The translations under genes and the position numbers were made by a program. Below the pieces are notes generated by a model. It saw nothing but the letters and a program-made list of their open reading frames with translations, did not search any database and was not told the DNA's origin. From Chitinophaga parva (lineage in GTDB: Bacteria; Bacteroidota; Bacteroidia; Chitinophagales; Chitinophagaceae), in NCBI RefSeq assembly GCF_003071345.1, contig NZ_QCYK01000002.1, forward strand, positions 1,612,001 to 1,676,000: a stretch of DNA of 64,000 nucleotides, written 5' to 3'. Positions 9,020-16,793 of this stretch are shown one piece after another (position 1 is the first letter of the stretch; each line of letters starts with the position of its first letter).

Positions 9020-9148
9020 ATGGCAACACCGATCAGGCGCTCCGGGCAGCTCACCCCACTTTCCCGCGACCATCACAATGGTTTACTTTTCTCGTGGAAG
9101 TTGCGGGAAGGGATAAAACAACATCTGCAGGGCTTTCCCAATTTTTGA
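9020..9148 (+). pseudogene. Truncated hemerythrin-like (HHE) gene
   Basis: A 42-codon reading begins MATPIRRSGQLTPLSRDHHN and continues GLLFSWKLREGIKQHL. This resembles the first helix of hemerythrin-like proteins, which keep HH in this position and are about 150 residues long. The frame ends at TGA 9146-9148 and no later helices are found before the terminator 20 bp on. Only the first of four iron-binding helices is left, so it cannot form the di-iron site. It begins two bases after the previous stop codon, so it was once part of the oxidase operon. Confidence 0.6.
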
Positions 9149-9167
9149 TGGATCCCCCCGGAAGCAT

Positions 9168-9209
9168 AAAAAGCGGGCTGTCTGTAAAGAACCAGACAGC
9201 CCGCTTTTT
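9168..9209. terminator. Strong bidirectional terminator
   Basis: Perfect 17-bp inverted repeat: AAAAAGCGGGCTGTCTG at 9168-9184 and its complement at 9193-9209 around an 8-nt loop. A-run and T-run flanks let it serve both the oxidase operon (plus) and the converging GH92 gene (minus). Confidence 0.92.
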
Positions 9210-9233
9210 GTTTATAACGTTTATTCGTAACCG

Positions 9234-11513
9234 TTAGATAGACTTAGGCCTGCTGGCAGTAGCCTGGCCAAAGGTTTCATTGGGTTTATTCCCCATGGTG
9301 ATCTTCATCACGCCACCTTTCAGGAGGTCTGCATGGTTAATGAAGCTCTTCGTGTAAGGCTGTCCGTTCAGCGTAATGCTTTGGATATAGATGTTCTCCT
9401 TGCTGTTGTTCACCGTCTGTACGGTAAAGGTTTTGCCTTTACCTACGTTCACGGTAGCCTTGTCAAACAGGGGACTCCCAAATACGTACACGCCGTTTGC
9501 GGGGTTCACGGGGTAGAAGCCCAGGGCAGACCAAACGTACCAGCTGCTCATGGCACCGCAATCTTCATTGCCGGCCAGGCCATCTACTTTATCCGTGTAA
9601 AATTCATTTACCACCTGGCGTACTTTCTCCGCCGTTTTCCAGGGCTTGCCTGCAAATGAATACAGGTAAGTTACATGGTGGCTGGGCTCATTGCCATGTG
9701 CGTACATGCCTATAAGGCCGGAGATATCGCTGGAGGCTTGTGCGCCCATGTCGCCCTGTGCGGTGAAGAGGCTATCCAGCTTAGTGGTGAAAGGCTCGTC
9801 GCCACCCATGAGGCTAATGAGGCCTTCCGGGTCTTGTGGCACCAGCCAGGTATATTGCCAGCCATTGCCCTCGGTGAAGTCACCTCTTTCATGGATGGAG
9901 TTAAACGGATCGTAAGGTGTTTTGAACTGGCCGTTATCCAGTTTAGGCCTTACGAAGCGGATGCTGGGATCAAAATAGTTCTTGTAATACTGGGCGCGCT
10001 TGGCGTAGTATTCCGCATCGGCGGTCTTACCCAGCTCGCGGGCCAGTTGTGCAATGCACCAGTCGTCAATCGCATATTCCATGGCTTTGGATACCGATTC
10101 GTATTCCTTATCTGCCGGGATGTAGCCTTTGGACACTACGTAGTTCAGGCCAAATTCACCATTGTTGGCCGTTTTCTTCATGGCTTCCAGGGCTTCTTCG
10201 CCACTGAAACCTCGGAAGCCTTTTTTATAGGCGTCTGCCAGCAGGGGTACCGCGTGGTAGCCCACCATACAGTTTGTCTCATTGCCCATCAGGTGCCACA
10301 CGGGCAGCTTGCCCTGCTGCTCATAAATGGCCAGCAGGGTGCGGGAAAAATCGTTGATCTTTTCCGGGTGGAGGAGGGTCGCCAGGGGAGCGCAGGAGCG
10401 GTAAATATCCCACAGGGAGAACACGGAGTAGTTATTGAAACCAGGATTCTTGTACACCTTTTTATCCGTACCCCGGTAGTCGCCGTTGTGGTCATTGAAC
10501 AGGGCGGGCGCTATCATCGTGTGATAGAGGGCGGTGTAGAATACAGTGCGCGCTGCATTGTCTTTGGTCGTAATGTTGATGCGGGACAGTTCCTTGTTCC
10601 ACTTGGCATTGGCCGCAGCTACGGTCTTTTCAAAATTGAAGTCCGGCAGTTCCGCGGTGATATTGGCCAGGGCGCCTTCGCTGCTCACCGGGGAGATGCC
10701 GATCTTCAGCTGTACGGTGCCGCCGTTGGCAAAAGTGAGGATGCCTTTGGTATGTTTTGCTTTGAGCGATTTGCCACTGGCGGGTTGGTTATTATCCAGC
10801 AGTTCCAGTTGCTTTACCGGCACGGAGGTTTTAATGGCAAACCAGAGGCGCTGGTCATTCGCCCAGCCCTGGGAAAAGCGGTAACCTACCAGGGTGTAAG
10901 GGTCTACCTGTTCCAGGTAAGTATCGGTGGGCGCGTCCCAGCCAATGCCCTGTTCCAGGTCAATGAGCACTTTGCCATCCTGGCCTTTCGGGAAAGTATA
11001 GCGGTGCAGGGCCACGCGCTCGGTAGCGGTGATCTCTACCTTTGTATTGTAGTCGAGGAGTTGCACCGCGTAATAACCGGGGCGGGCTACTTCCTGGTCA
11101 TGCGTATATTTGGAACCGGTGTGGGTTTTAACACCATGATCATCTTCTTCATCGGTATAGGTTTTGGGCGTGCCGGTGTAGGGCATGATCATTACATCAC
11201 CCAGGTCGCCAATGCCGGTGCCACTGAGGTGGGTCTGGGGGAAGCCGATCACCACGCTGTCTGAATAGTGGTAGCCGGAGCACCAGTCCCAGCCCTTTAC
11301 GATGTTGGTAGGGCCGGCCTGCACAGCGCCGTAGGGTACGCTGGCGCCTACGAATACGTGCCCATGGCCGCCGGAGCCGATATAAGGGTCTACCGCATTG
11401 AGCGGGGATGGTTCTTTTACCGGGTTTTTCAGTTGTGCCTGTGCAGGGATCATCATCCCTCCCGCAAGGGCGCCTGCCAGCAGCAGGCGGCAGGACTTGT
11501 TACCTAATGTCAT
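9234..11513 (-). CDS. Secreted GH92 alpha-mannosidase
   Basis: 759 residues, the usual GH92 length, with a signal peptide ending near AQAQ. GH92 enzymes are calcium-dependent inverting exo-alpha-mannosidases acting on N-glycans or mannans. Family signatures present are DPYIGSGGHGHVFVGASVPYG near the N-terminus, FTEGNGWQYTW (its Glu corresponds to the general acid), HGNEPSHHVTYLY (sugar site), and GNEDCGAMSSWYVWSALGFYP (acidic base pair). All key positions look intact. It is a single gene converging on the oxidase operon, with the small lipoprotein gene 100 bp upstream on the same strand. Linkage specificity is not readable here. Confidence 0.95.
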   Translation of the reverse strand: MTLGNKSCRLLLAGALAGGMMIPAQAQLKNPVKEPSPLNAVDPYIGSGGHGHVFVGASVPYGAVQAGPTNIVKGWDWCSGYHYSDSVVIGFPQTHLSGTGIGDLGDVMIMPYTGTPKTYTDEEDDHGVKTHTGSKYTHDQEVARPGYYAVQLLDYNTKVEITATERVALHRYTFPKGQDGKVLIDLEQGIGWDAPTDTYLEQVDPYTLVGYRFSQGWANDQRLWFAIKTSVPVKQLELLDNNQPASGKSLKAKHTKGILTFANGGTVQLKIGISPVSSEGALANITAELPDFNFEKTVAAANAKWNKELSRINITTKDNAARTVFYTALYHTMIAPALFNDHNGDYRGTDKKVYKNPGFNNYSVFSLWDIYRSCAPLATLLHPEKINDFSRTLLAIYEQQGKLPVWHLMGNETNCMVGYHAVPLLADAYKKGFRGFSGEEALEAMKKTANNGEFGLNYVVSKGYIPADKEYESVSKAMEYAIDDWCIAQLARELGKTADAEYYAKRAQYYKNYFDPSIRFVRPKLDNGQFKTPYDPFNSIHERGDFTEGNGWQYTWLVPQDPEGLISLMGGDEPFTTKLDSLFTAQGDMGAQASSDISGLIGMYAHGNEPSHHVTYLYSFAGKPWKTAEKVRQVVNEFYTDKVDGLAGNEDCGAMSSWYVWSALGFYPVNPANGVYVFGSPLFDKATVNVGKGKTFTVQTVNNSKENIYIQSITLNGQPYTKSFINHADLLKGGVMKITMGNKPNETFGQATASRPKSI

Positions 11514-11613
11514 GGTTCAAAATTAATGGTTGAATCTGCAAGGTAGGGCAACTGCAGGGAATATGCAAACCGGGCGCCTGCCGGTGATTGAGACGAAAGG
11601 AATGGATGCAGCA

Positions 11614-11826
11614 TTAGTTTACCGGGTATCCCATCTTCTGCATTTCCGCCCTTTCCTTTTTGCTGTAAAGGTGGCGGGTGTGCTTTTCTTTGGGAAGGCC
11701 TTTGTCGAACAGTGTTTCCGCGCCCATGGCGGGCGCCTGGTAGGCCTGGTTGCTTTTGGGCGCGCAGCCCGTGGTGCCCAACAAGCAGGCGGCCCCAAGT
11801 GTTATGATCAGCATGTGTTGTCGCAT
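11614..11826 (-). CDS. Small lipoprotein, unknown
   Basis: 70 residues. The N-terminus MRQHMLIITLGAACLLGTTG runs straight into Cys, a clear lipobox, so the mature protein is a lipid-anchored peptide of about 50 residues, mostly charged (SKKERAEMQKMGYPVN at the end). The frame stays open far upstream, but the ATG at 11824-11826 is the only start that gives a signal sequence. It lies upstream of, and in line with, the GH92 gene and divergent from the MDR gene. No family recognised. Confidence 0.7.
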   Translation of the reverse strand: MRQHMLIITLGAACLLGTTGCAPKSNQAYQAPAMGAETLFDKGLPKEKHTRHLYSKKERAEMQKMGYPVN

Positions 11827-11937
11827 ACACCTTTCCGTTTTAACTAGCAGGATTATAACGGGCAGGTAATGCAGATATTGTTCCGGGAAAATAAGGCACA
11901 GTATCTGATAGAGAAAGCAAACCAAACCACAACTGTT

Positions 11938-12867
11938 ATGAAGGCTGTTCGCATTCACGCATTCGGCGGCCCCGAAGTATTGCAGTATGAAGACGCCCCG
12001 CTGCCTGAGCCAGGCCCCACGGAAGTGCGGGTGAGGATCCAGGCCTGTGGCATTAACCCGGTGGACTGGAAGATCCGCGCGGGCCATGCAAAAGGTGCTT
12101 TCCCCTCCCAATTTCCGCAGATCCTGGGTTGGGATATTGCGGGCACGGTGGATGCAACCGGCTCCATGGCCCTGCGTTACAAGCCGGGAGATGCCGTGTA
12201 TTCAAGGCCGGACATTACGAGGCCTGGTGGTTATGCGGAATACATTGTAATAAGAGAGGATGAACTGGCGTTAATGCCAGGGAATATGTCGCCGGCAGAA
12301 GCAGCCGGTGTACCGTTAGCAGGCCTTACAGCCTGGATGATGTTGTTTGACAAGGCAGACCTGCGCCCCGGGCAGAAAGTGCTCATACACGGCGGCAGTG
12401 GAGGAGTGGGTAATTACGGTATACAGCTGGCCAAAGCGGCCGGCGCATATGTGATCACCACCACCTCTGCCAGGAACACCGACCTGGTAAGATCACTTGG
12501 TGCAGACCAGGTGATAGATTACCGGAACCAGGATTTCAGCCAGGTGGTAAAAGACCTGGATGTGGTGCTGGATACGATAGGAGGAGACACGTTGGAAAGA
12601 TCATATGGAATACTGAAGCGGGGTGGGGCTATTACCACCACCGTGGCCCGGCCGGACGAAGTAAAAGTGGCCGCACTGGGCCTGCGCACCGGCTACGGTA
12701 TGGTGCAGCCCAATGGAGCCAGGCTGGAACAAATGGCAAAACTGATAGAAAGAGAACAGGTGCGCACGGTCATCGACAAAATATTTCCGCTGCAGGACGT
12801 GCGCGAAGCCCATGCTTATAGTGAAACCGGGCACGCAGCAGGAAAGATTATTTTAGAGGTAAGTTAA
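11938..12867 (+). CDS. NAD(P)-dependent MDR oxidoreductase, quinone reductase-like
   Basis: 309-residue medium-chain dehydrogenase/reductase without structural zinc ligands. It starts MKAVRIHAFGGPEVLQYEDA, the usual opening of the quinone oxidoreductase branch, has the CGINPVDWKIRAG motif, and carries the Rossmann nucleotide site HGGSGGVGNYGIQLAK (about 150-165). A soluble cytoplasmic enzyme reducing quinones or enones is likely; the physiological substrate is unknown. The start at 11938 fits homologues better than the 23-codon longer frame. The KTSC-protein gene follows after 11 bp, suggesting co-transcription. Confidence 0.9.
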   Translation: MKAVRIHAFGGPEVLQYEDAPLPEPGPTEVRVRIQACGINPVDWKIRAGHAKGAFPSQFPQILGWDIAGTVDATGSMALRYKPGDAVYSRPDITRPGGYAEYIVIREDELALMPGNMSPAEAAGVPLAGLTAWMMLFDKADLRPGQKVLIHGGSGGVGNYGIQLAKAAGAYVITTTSARNTDLVRSLGADQVIDYRNQDFSQVVKDLDVVLDTIGGDTLERSYGILKRGGAITTTVARPDEVKVAALGLRTGYGMVQPNGARLEQMAKLIEREQVRTVIDKIFPLQDVREAHAYSETGHAAGKIILEVS

Positions 12868-12878
12868 GCAGGAAACAA

Positions 12879-13115
12879 ATGGCTATGGTGTGGCGGGCAA
12901 CCCCGCAAAGCAGCAGCATCCGCATAGCGGGTTATGATGCGCGGCGCCGCGTATTGACGGTGATCTACGTTGATGGCGACGCCTATAACTACTTTGAAGT
13001 ACCCCGTTCCGTATGGGAAAATTATGAAACGGAGATCGACAATGGCGGCTCCGCGGGGGAGTTTGTAAATTACCTGGTGAAGCCATATTACCGGTTTGAA
13101 AAACAGGCACGGTAA
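12879..13115 (+). CDS. KTSC-domain protein
   Basis: 78 residues almost entirely made of a KTSC domain, the small module first noted at the C-terminus of some lysyl-tRNA synthetases. Typical positions are IRIAGYDARRRVLTVIYVDG, YNYFEVPRSVW and GEFVNYLVKPYYRF. The biochemical role of stand-alone KTSC proteins is not established. It follows the MDR gene by 11 bp. Confidence 0.85.
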   Translation: MAMVWRATPQSSSIRIAGYDARRRVLTVIYVDGDAYNYFEVPRSVWENYETEIDNGGSAGEFVNYLVKPYYRFEKQAR

Positions 13116-13135
13116 CGTACGTTCGTGGAAATCCA

Positions 13136-13166
13136 TTTGGTTATTTCCTATTTAAGCGTATATTGT
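13136..13166 (+). promoter_or_regulatory. Possible promoter of the GH-A glycosidase gene
   Basis: TTTG at 13136-13139, a 19-nt spacer, then TATATTGT at 13159-13166, close to the Bacteroidota consensus TAnnTTTG. The initiation codon follows 26 bp later. Inverted arms TCGTGGA and TCCACGA flank the region and could bind a regulator. Confidence 0.4.
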
Positions 13167-13191
13167 ACGTTTAAGGTAAATCCACGATATC

Positions 13192-14274
13192 ATGATCAAA
13201 ACCAGATTCAAAGTTCCACTGTTATGTGCACTGTTGGCAGCAGGGCTCACTAACGCTACCATGGCCCAGACCAAGCAGGCAGCAAAGGTTTGGACCGCCG
13301 AAAAGGCGAATGCCTGGTACAAAACACACAAATGGCTTACGGGAGCGGATTACATCCCGCATACCGCCATCAACCAGCTGGAAATGTGGCAGGCCGCCAC
13401 ATTTGATCCCAAGACCATCGACCAGGAATTTGGCTATGCGGAAAGCATTGGCTTCAATACCATGCGCGTGTTCCTGCACAGCGTGGCCTGGAAAGAAGAT
13501 CCCAAAGGCTTCAAGCAGCGGGTAGACCAGTTCCTGGCTATTGCGGCAAAGCACCACATTGAGCCGATGTTCGTTTTCTTTGACGACTGCTGGAACAAGG
13601 AACCGAAAGCCGGTACCCAGCCCGCGCCCAAACCCGGTATCCACAACTCCGGCTGGATGCAGGACCCCGGCCAGCCCGCGTCTGAAGATGCGGCCAACTT
13701 CCCTGAGCTGGAAAAATACGTGAAGGATGTACTCACGACGTTTGCGCATGATAAACGCATCCTGCTGTGGGACCTGTATAATGAGCCCGGCAACAGCGGC
13801 AAAGGCAACAAATCCCTGCCCCTGCTGACCAAGATCTTCCAGTGGGCCAAGGAAGTAAATCCCGACCAGCCCGTCAGCGCAGGCCTGTGGTCCTGGAACC
13901 TGGAGGAACTGAATGCTTTCCAGGTGGCGCACTCCGACGTGATCACTTACCACGATTACGAAGAAGTGAACTGGCATGAACGCGTGGTGCAACTGCTGAA
14001 AGCTTACGGCCGCCCGCTGATCTGCACAGAATACATGGCTCGCCCGCGCAACAGTACTTTTGCAACGGTACTGCCCATGCTGAAAAAGGAAAATGTAGGC
14101 GCCATTAACTGGGGTTTTGTAGCGGGTAAGACCAATACCATTTATGCATGGGATACGCCTATTCCAGATGGCAGCGAGCCTAAGCTGTGGTTCCATGATA
14201 TTTTCCGCCCGGATGGCACGCCGTACAAGCAGGAGGAAGTAGACCTGATCAAACAACTGAATGGTGTGAAGTAG
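13192..14274 (+). CDS. Secreted clan GH-A glycosidase (GH5-like)
   Basis: 360 residues with a signal peptide ending near MAQ. The rest is a single (beta/alpha)8 barrel. The acid/base Glu is in LLWDLYNEPGN (about E198) and the nucleophile Glu in LICTEYMAR (about E280), the normal spacing for clan GH-A. Such proteins are often annotated as cellulase-family or 1,4-beta-xylanase in this phylum; I cannot fix the family or substrate by eye. It stands alone, with its own probable promoter and a terminator directly after. An endo-acting role complementing the exo enzymes of the nearby PUL is plausible but inferred. Confidence 0.85.
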   Translation: MIKTRFKVPLLCALLAAGLTNATMAQTKQAAKVWTAEKANAWYKTHKWLTGADYIPHTAINQLEMWQAATFDPKTIDQEFGYAESIGFNTMRVFLHSVAWKEDPKGFKQRVDQFLAIAAKHHIEPMFVFFDDCWNKEPKAGTQPAPKPGIHNSGWMQDPGQPASEDAANFPELEKYVKDVLTTFAHDKRILLWDLYNEPGNSGKGNKSLPLLTKIFQWAKEVNPDQPVSAGLWSWNLEELNAFQVAHSDVITYHDYEEVNWHERVVQLLKAYGRPLICTEYMARPRNSTFATVLPMLKKENVGAINWGFVAGKTNTIYAWDTPIPDGSEPKLWFHDIFRPDGTPYKQEEVDLIKQLNGVK

Positions 14275-14297
14275 ACGCTGTTCTTAAGGCAATAATG

Positions 14298-14330
14298 AAA
14301 AAGCCGGTGCAGGATGCGCCGGCTTTTTTT
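14298..14330 (+). terminator. Terminator after the GH-A glycosidase
   Basis: AAAAAGCCGG pairs with CCGGCTTTTT around an 11-nt loop and is followed by further T residues. Confidence 0.85.
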
Positions 14331-14394
14331 GTGAGCAAAGGAATTTACAATAGATGTTGTAGTTTTAACTTTTGACTGCAGGTCTTAATGCCCA

Positions 14395-14865
14395 ATGTGT
14401 ATGTACAATCGTATTTTTATCAGTTTTTACCGTGTAAGTATGGCGTTTGGAATGCCGCCTCGTTTTAGTGCCGCATTACTTGTGGCTTTGAGCCAGTTTT
14501 TTACCTTTCGGTTCCTGGCAGAAGCGCTGCTGCACTTTGCGGAAATAGATATATTTAAATGGACGGGAAGCAATGCGGCCGAATGGTTTTTACCGGTGTT
14601 TGCGTTATGGATAGCTGCTGTGTATTATTTTTTTGACTCGCGTAGACTGGCGTCGCTTCTTTCGAAGTATAAGGACGCATCTGGTAGAAAGCGTTTTGTG
14701 TCTTTCTTTCAGGCATGGTTGTCGTTGATACTGCCATTGATACTGTTTGCAGCGGTGCGCGTATACGCTTGGCGGTATCACATGACTAAGGCGCATGTGA
14801 CACAACGAATTAGGGATTCACATGGCAATTGTAAGGATGGAACCGTGATTCAGCACAGTTTGTAA
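14395..14865 (+). CDS. Small integral membrane protein, unknown
   Basis: 156 residues with three clear transmembrane stretches: around 24-45 (FSAALLVALSQFFTFRFLAE), 62-80 (WFLPVFALWIAAVYYFF) and 105-125 (AWLSLILPLILFAAVRVYAW). A basic loop (SRRLASLLSKYKD) lies between the last two. I do not recognise the family. Base composition is more AT-rich than the flanking enzymes. The sequence after residue 130 loses hydrophobic pattern, and a second frame just downstream (14840-14957) encodes what looks like a protein tail, so the 3' end may be damaged. Confidence 0.55.
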   Translation: MCMYNRIFISFYRVSMAFGMPPRFSAALLVALSQFFTFRFLAEALLHFAEIDIFKWTGSNAAEWFLPVFALWIAAVYYFFDSRRLASLLSKYKDASGRKRFVSFFQAWLSLILPLILFAAVRVYAWRYHMTKAHVTQRIRDSHGNCKDGTVIQHSL

Positions 14866-15096
14866 CAGGTTTGGGTTTGTATTATTTGTTACAGAGAGAT
14901 TCCTTTACCGTAGATGAATTCAATGAACTTTATATGAATCCACATAGTAAAATGTAGTATGAATGACAGGGACAATGCTATCAGAAATTAATTATGGTTA
15001 TTCCAAATGTTTTTTTAGTTTGTGTGTTGTGAACTATGATATGGCAGCTACTGTTAGCTCTTGAATCTTGTTTTTAACTCAAAAAGACCTATACCC
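14866..15096. other. AT-rich gap with a possible gene fragment
   Basis: In the plus strand one frame reads SAQFVTGLGLYYLLQRDS and then TVDEFNELYMNPHSKM before a stop at 14955-14957. It looks like the C-terminal tail of a protein but has no start and is broken from the upstream frame by stops. Nothing else recognisable up to the next signal-peptide ORF. Confidence 0.3.
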
Positions 15097-15670
15097 ATGT
15101 CATTTGTATTTTTGTTCCGGAAAATATCGGGATTGCTGTTGCTCAGTCTTACCCCATATTTAATTTATGCGCAGATTAATACGCCCAGTAACGTAACCTT
15201 GCCCACAGCTACTCCTGTGGTACTTTGCTGGCAGTATTCAGATCATCGGTTATAAATTCGGAATAGCGCAAGATGGCAATGCGGCATTGGGAGATATAAG
15301 GAATACTACGGAGGTAAATGAGATGCTTGTAGACGGTAAAATTAAAACAAGCCAGGGTTATAGCATGTCAATGAGTGTTCCAGTGGGGCCGGGAGTCTCT
15401 GGAGGCTTTGGTGCAGGAATTACAAAGGATGCAACATATGATGTAGACAAAAATGGATATATCGAAAAAAAGACAACTGTGGAAGGGAGGGCATCTATAA
15501 CTCTGGGGCCGGTTCCGATTGCAACAAATGCGACCCGGGAACACAATGATTTAAATGGTGACAATGTGACGAAATTTTCGGTGGGCATAAGCGGAGACGC
15601 CGGGGTAATCTTAGGTATTCAAGGTGGCATTAAGCTGGAGTTGACTTATGATCCCAATAAAAAGAAGTAA
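15097..15670 (+). pseudogene. Secreted repeat-like protein gene broken by a frameshift
   Basis: The first part starts at ATG 15097 and encodes a signal peptide (SFVFLFRKISGLLLLSLTPY, then LIYAQ) and NTPSNVTLPTATPVV, then runs into a stop at 15253-15255. From about 15221 the next frame carries on without a gap: YFAGSIQIIGYKFGIAQDGN, and stays open to TAA at 15668-15670. Joining both at about 15220 gives one secreted protein of about 190 residues with a Gly-rich beta-type C-terminal half (VPVGPGVSGGFGAG). Either a real frameshift or a sequencing error. Family not recognised. An independent start for the second half (TTG 15287) seems unlikely. Confidence 0.6.
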
Positions 15671-15699
15671 ATCAATTCTCGTCAGGTGTAAATAATATG

Positions 15700-16059
15700 C
15701 TATGACCGCAGGGACTCGAAGTATATCTCCAAAGTATTGTTTGTCTTGGTTTCAATAGCTGCTAGGCTTGTAATTGTTTGGTTATCTTTTGTAAGATAAG
15801 TGATTGCGCGAAAACTCACGCTGCGCACGCCAGGCATGAGATTCATTTGAAATAAATCGGCGACTGTAAAATCGGAAGAACGTTCTTTGTATTTGAAAGT
15901 GCGACTGGTTTTTTCAATTGACACCAGTTTGAGTCCATGCTGATTAAGAGCCTTAATGACATTCTTTTCTATTCTGGTGCTCGAAAGATATAATGCAAGC
16001 AGTATAAGCGGAATAAGCACTGTTAAAAAGAGGATAAAGAAAACGAGGAAAACGATCAT
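15700..16059 (-). CDS. Small membrane-anchored protein, unknown
   Basis: 119 residues. One N-terminal transmembrane helix (about 3-25, FLVFFILFLTVLIPLILLAL) is followed by a 90-residue soluble domain with alternating beta-type pattern (SVSFRAITYLTKDNQTITSL). No family recognised. It converges on the frameshifted secreted gene 30 bp away. Both are AT-rich compared with the metabolic genes, so this pair looks like accessory DNA. Confidence 0.6.
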   Translation of the reverse strand: MIVFLVFFILFLTVLIPLILLALYLSSTRIEKNVIKALNQHGLKLVSIEKTSRTFKYKERSSDFTVADLFQMNLMPGVRSVSFRAITYLTKDNQTITSLAAIETKTNNTLEIYFESLRS

Positions 16060-16290
16060 TTTTTTTATGTAAAATAAATGAATGGCGTTAGATAATCCAA
16101 CGTTTCCCTGATACTTGGTATGTTTTTACTCTTTAATCGTTTTTGAAGAGGTAATCGTAGGGCATAATAGTGTTATTAGTACTGGCTGGTTAAACAGGAA
16201 AATAACGACTACAGGAGAATTTTTATCAAAAGCCGCTCCCTCAACAGGCAGTGGCTTTCTTGTATTCAAAACCCGGGTAGCTGCAATGGG
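16060..16290 (+). other. Gap with a short relic frame
   Basis: A frame open for about 60 codons up to a TAA at about 16290-16293 ends in KAAPSTGSGFLVFKTRVAAM. The TGSGFLV segment resembles the start of trypsin-like serine protease domains, but there is no start codon context and no continuation. Too little to name; probably gene debris. Confidence 0.25.
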
Positions 16291-16781
16291 TTAATGGTCG
16301 GTATAACTAAACGTCATTTCAAAAAAAACTGCGTTATATTGTTTGTTAGGGCGGAAATTGAATTGACGGTTCCCCAGGTCCAGCACAAAGTTCTAGCGTG
16401 CTATCAGCAAAATGCCCAGCGAACCGTCTCCTGCATGTGCCCATTGCTCATCACCGGGGCGGAATGCCTGGAACGTACCCGGTACCTGCTCAAAACGGAA
16501 CTGACCCACCTGCACCCAACCCAGGTAACCTGCGTAAGTATTGCTTGCCTGCCCCATGCTCACGGTAGATCCCACGTCATACGGGTCAAGGCCGCTGAGC
16601 AGTAGTTTATTCGCTTTTAAAAAGGCCCAAAACCGATCACGTTGTAATGCGCACCGGTATCAAATACAAAGTCGCTCCCCGCGGTGGCGCGGCCTGCCTT
16701 GAGGGCCAGGTGTATCATGGGCGTGTTACTCCGGAGGAGCATGGACAGGGCTTTGGTTGTGATTTGTACGTATAATATATG
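16291..16781 (-). pseudogene. Retropepsin-like aspartic protease pseudogene
   Basis: On the minus strand the frame RSNTPMIHLALKAGRATA leads into SDFVFDTGAHYNVIGF, which carries the aspartic protease active site (DTGA) followed by the hydrophobic pattern of retropepsins. At about 16625-16640 the frame shifts and continues as FLKANKLLLSGLDPYDVGST and on to DGSLGILLIAR. There an in-frame TAG (16393-16395) interrupts it, after which NFVLDLGNRQFNFRPNKQYN continues to TAA at 16291-16293. One frameshift, one nonsense codon and a missing N-terminal region (relatives are about 300 residues or more) make it clearly dead. It abuts the 3' end of the GH2 gene. Confidence 0.75.
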
Positions 16782-16793
16782 TTACTGTTACAA

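Noticed and set aside
9675..11264. Long plus-strand open frame of about 530 codons
   Set aside because: It lies wholly antisense to the GH92 gene and shows no domain; high GC at third positions of the real gene leaves the opposite frame open.
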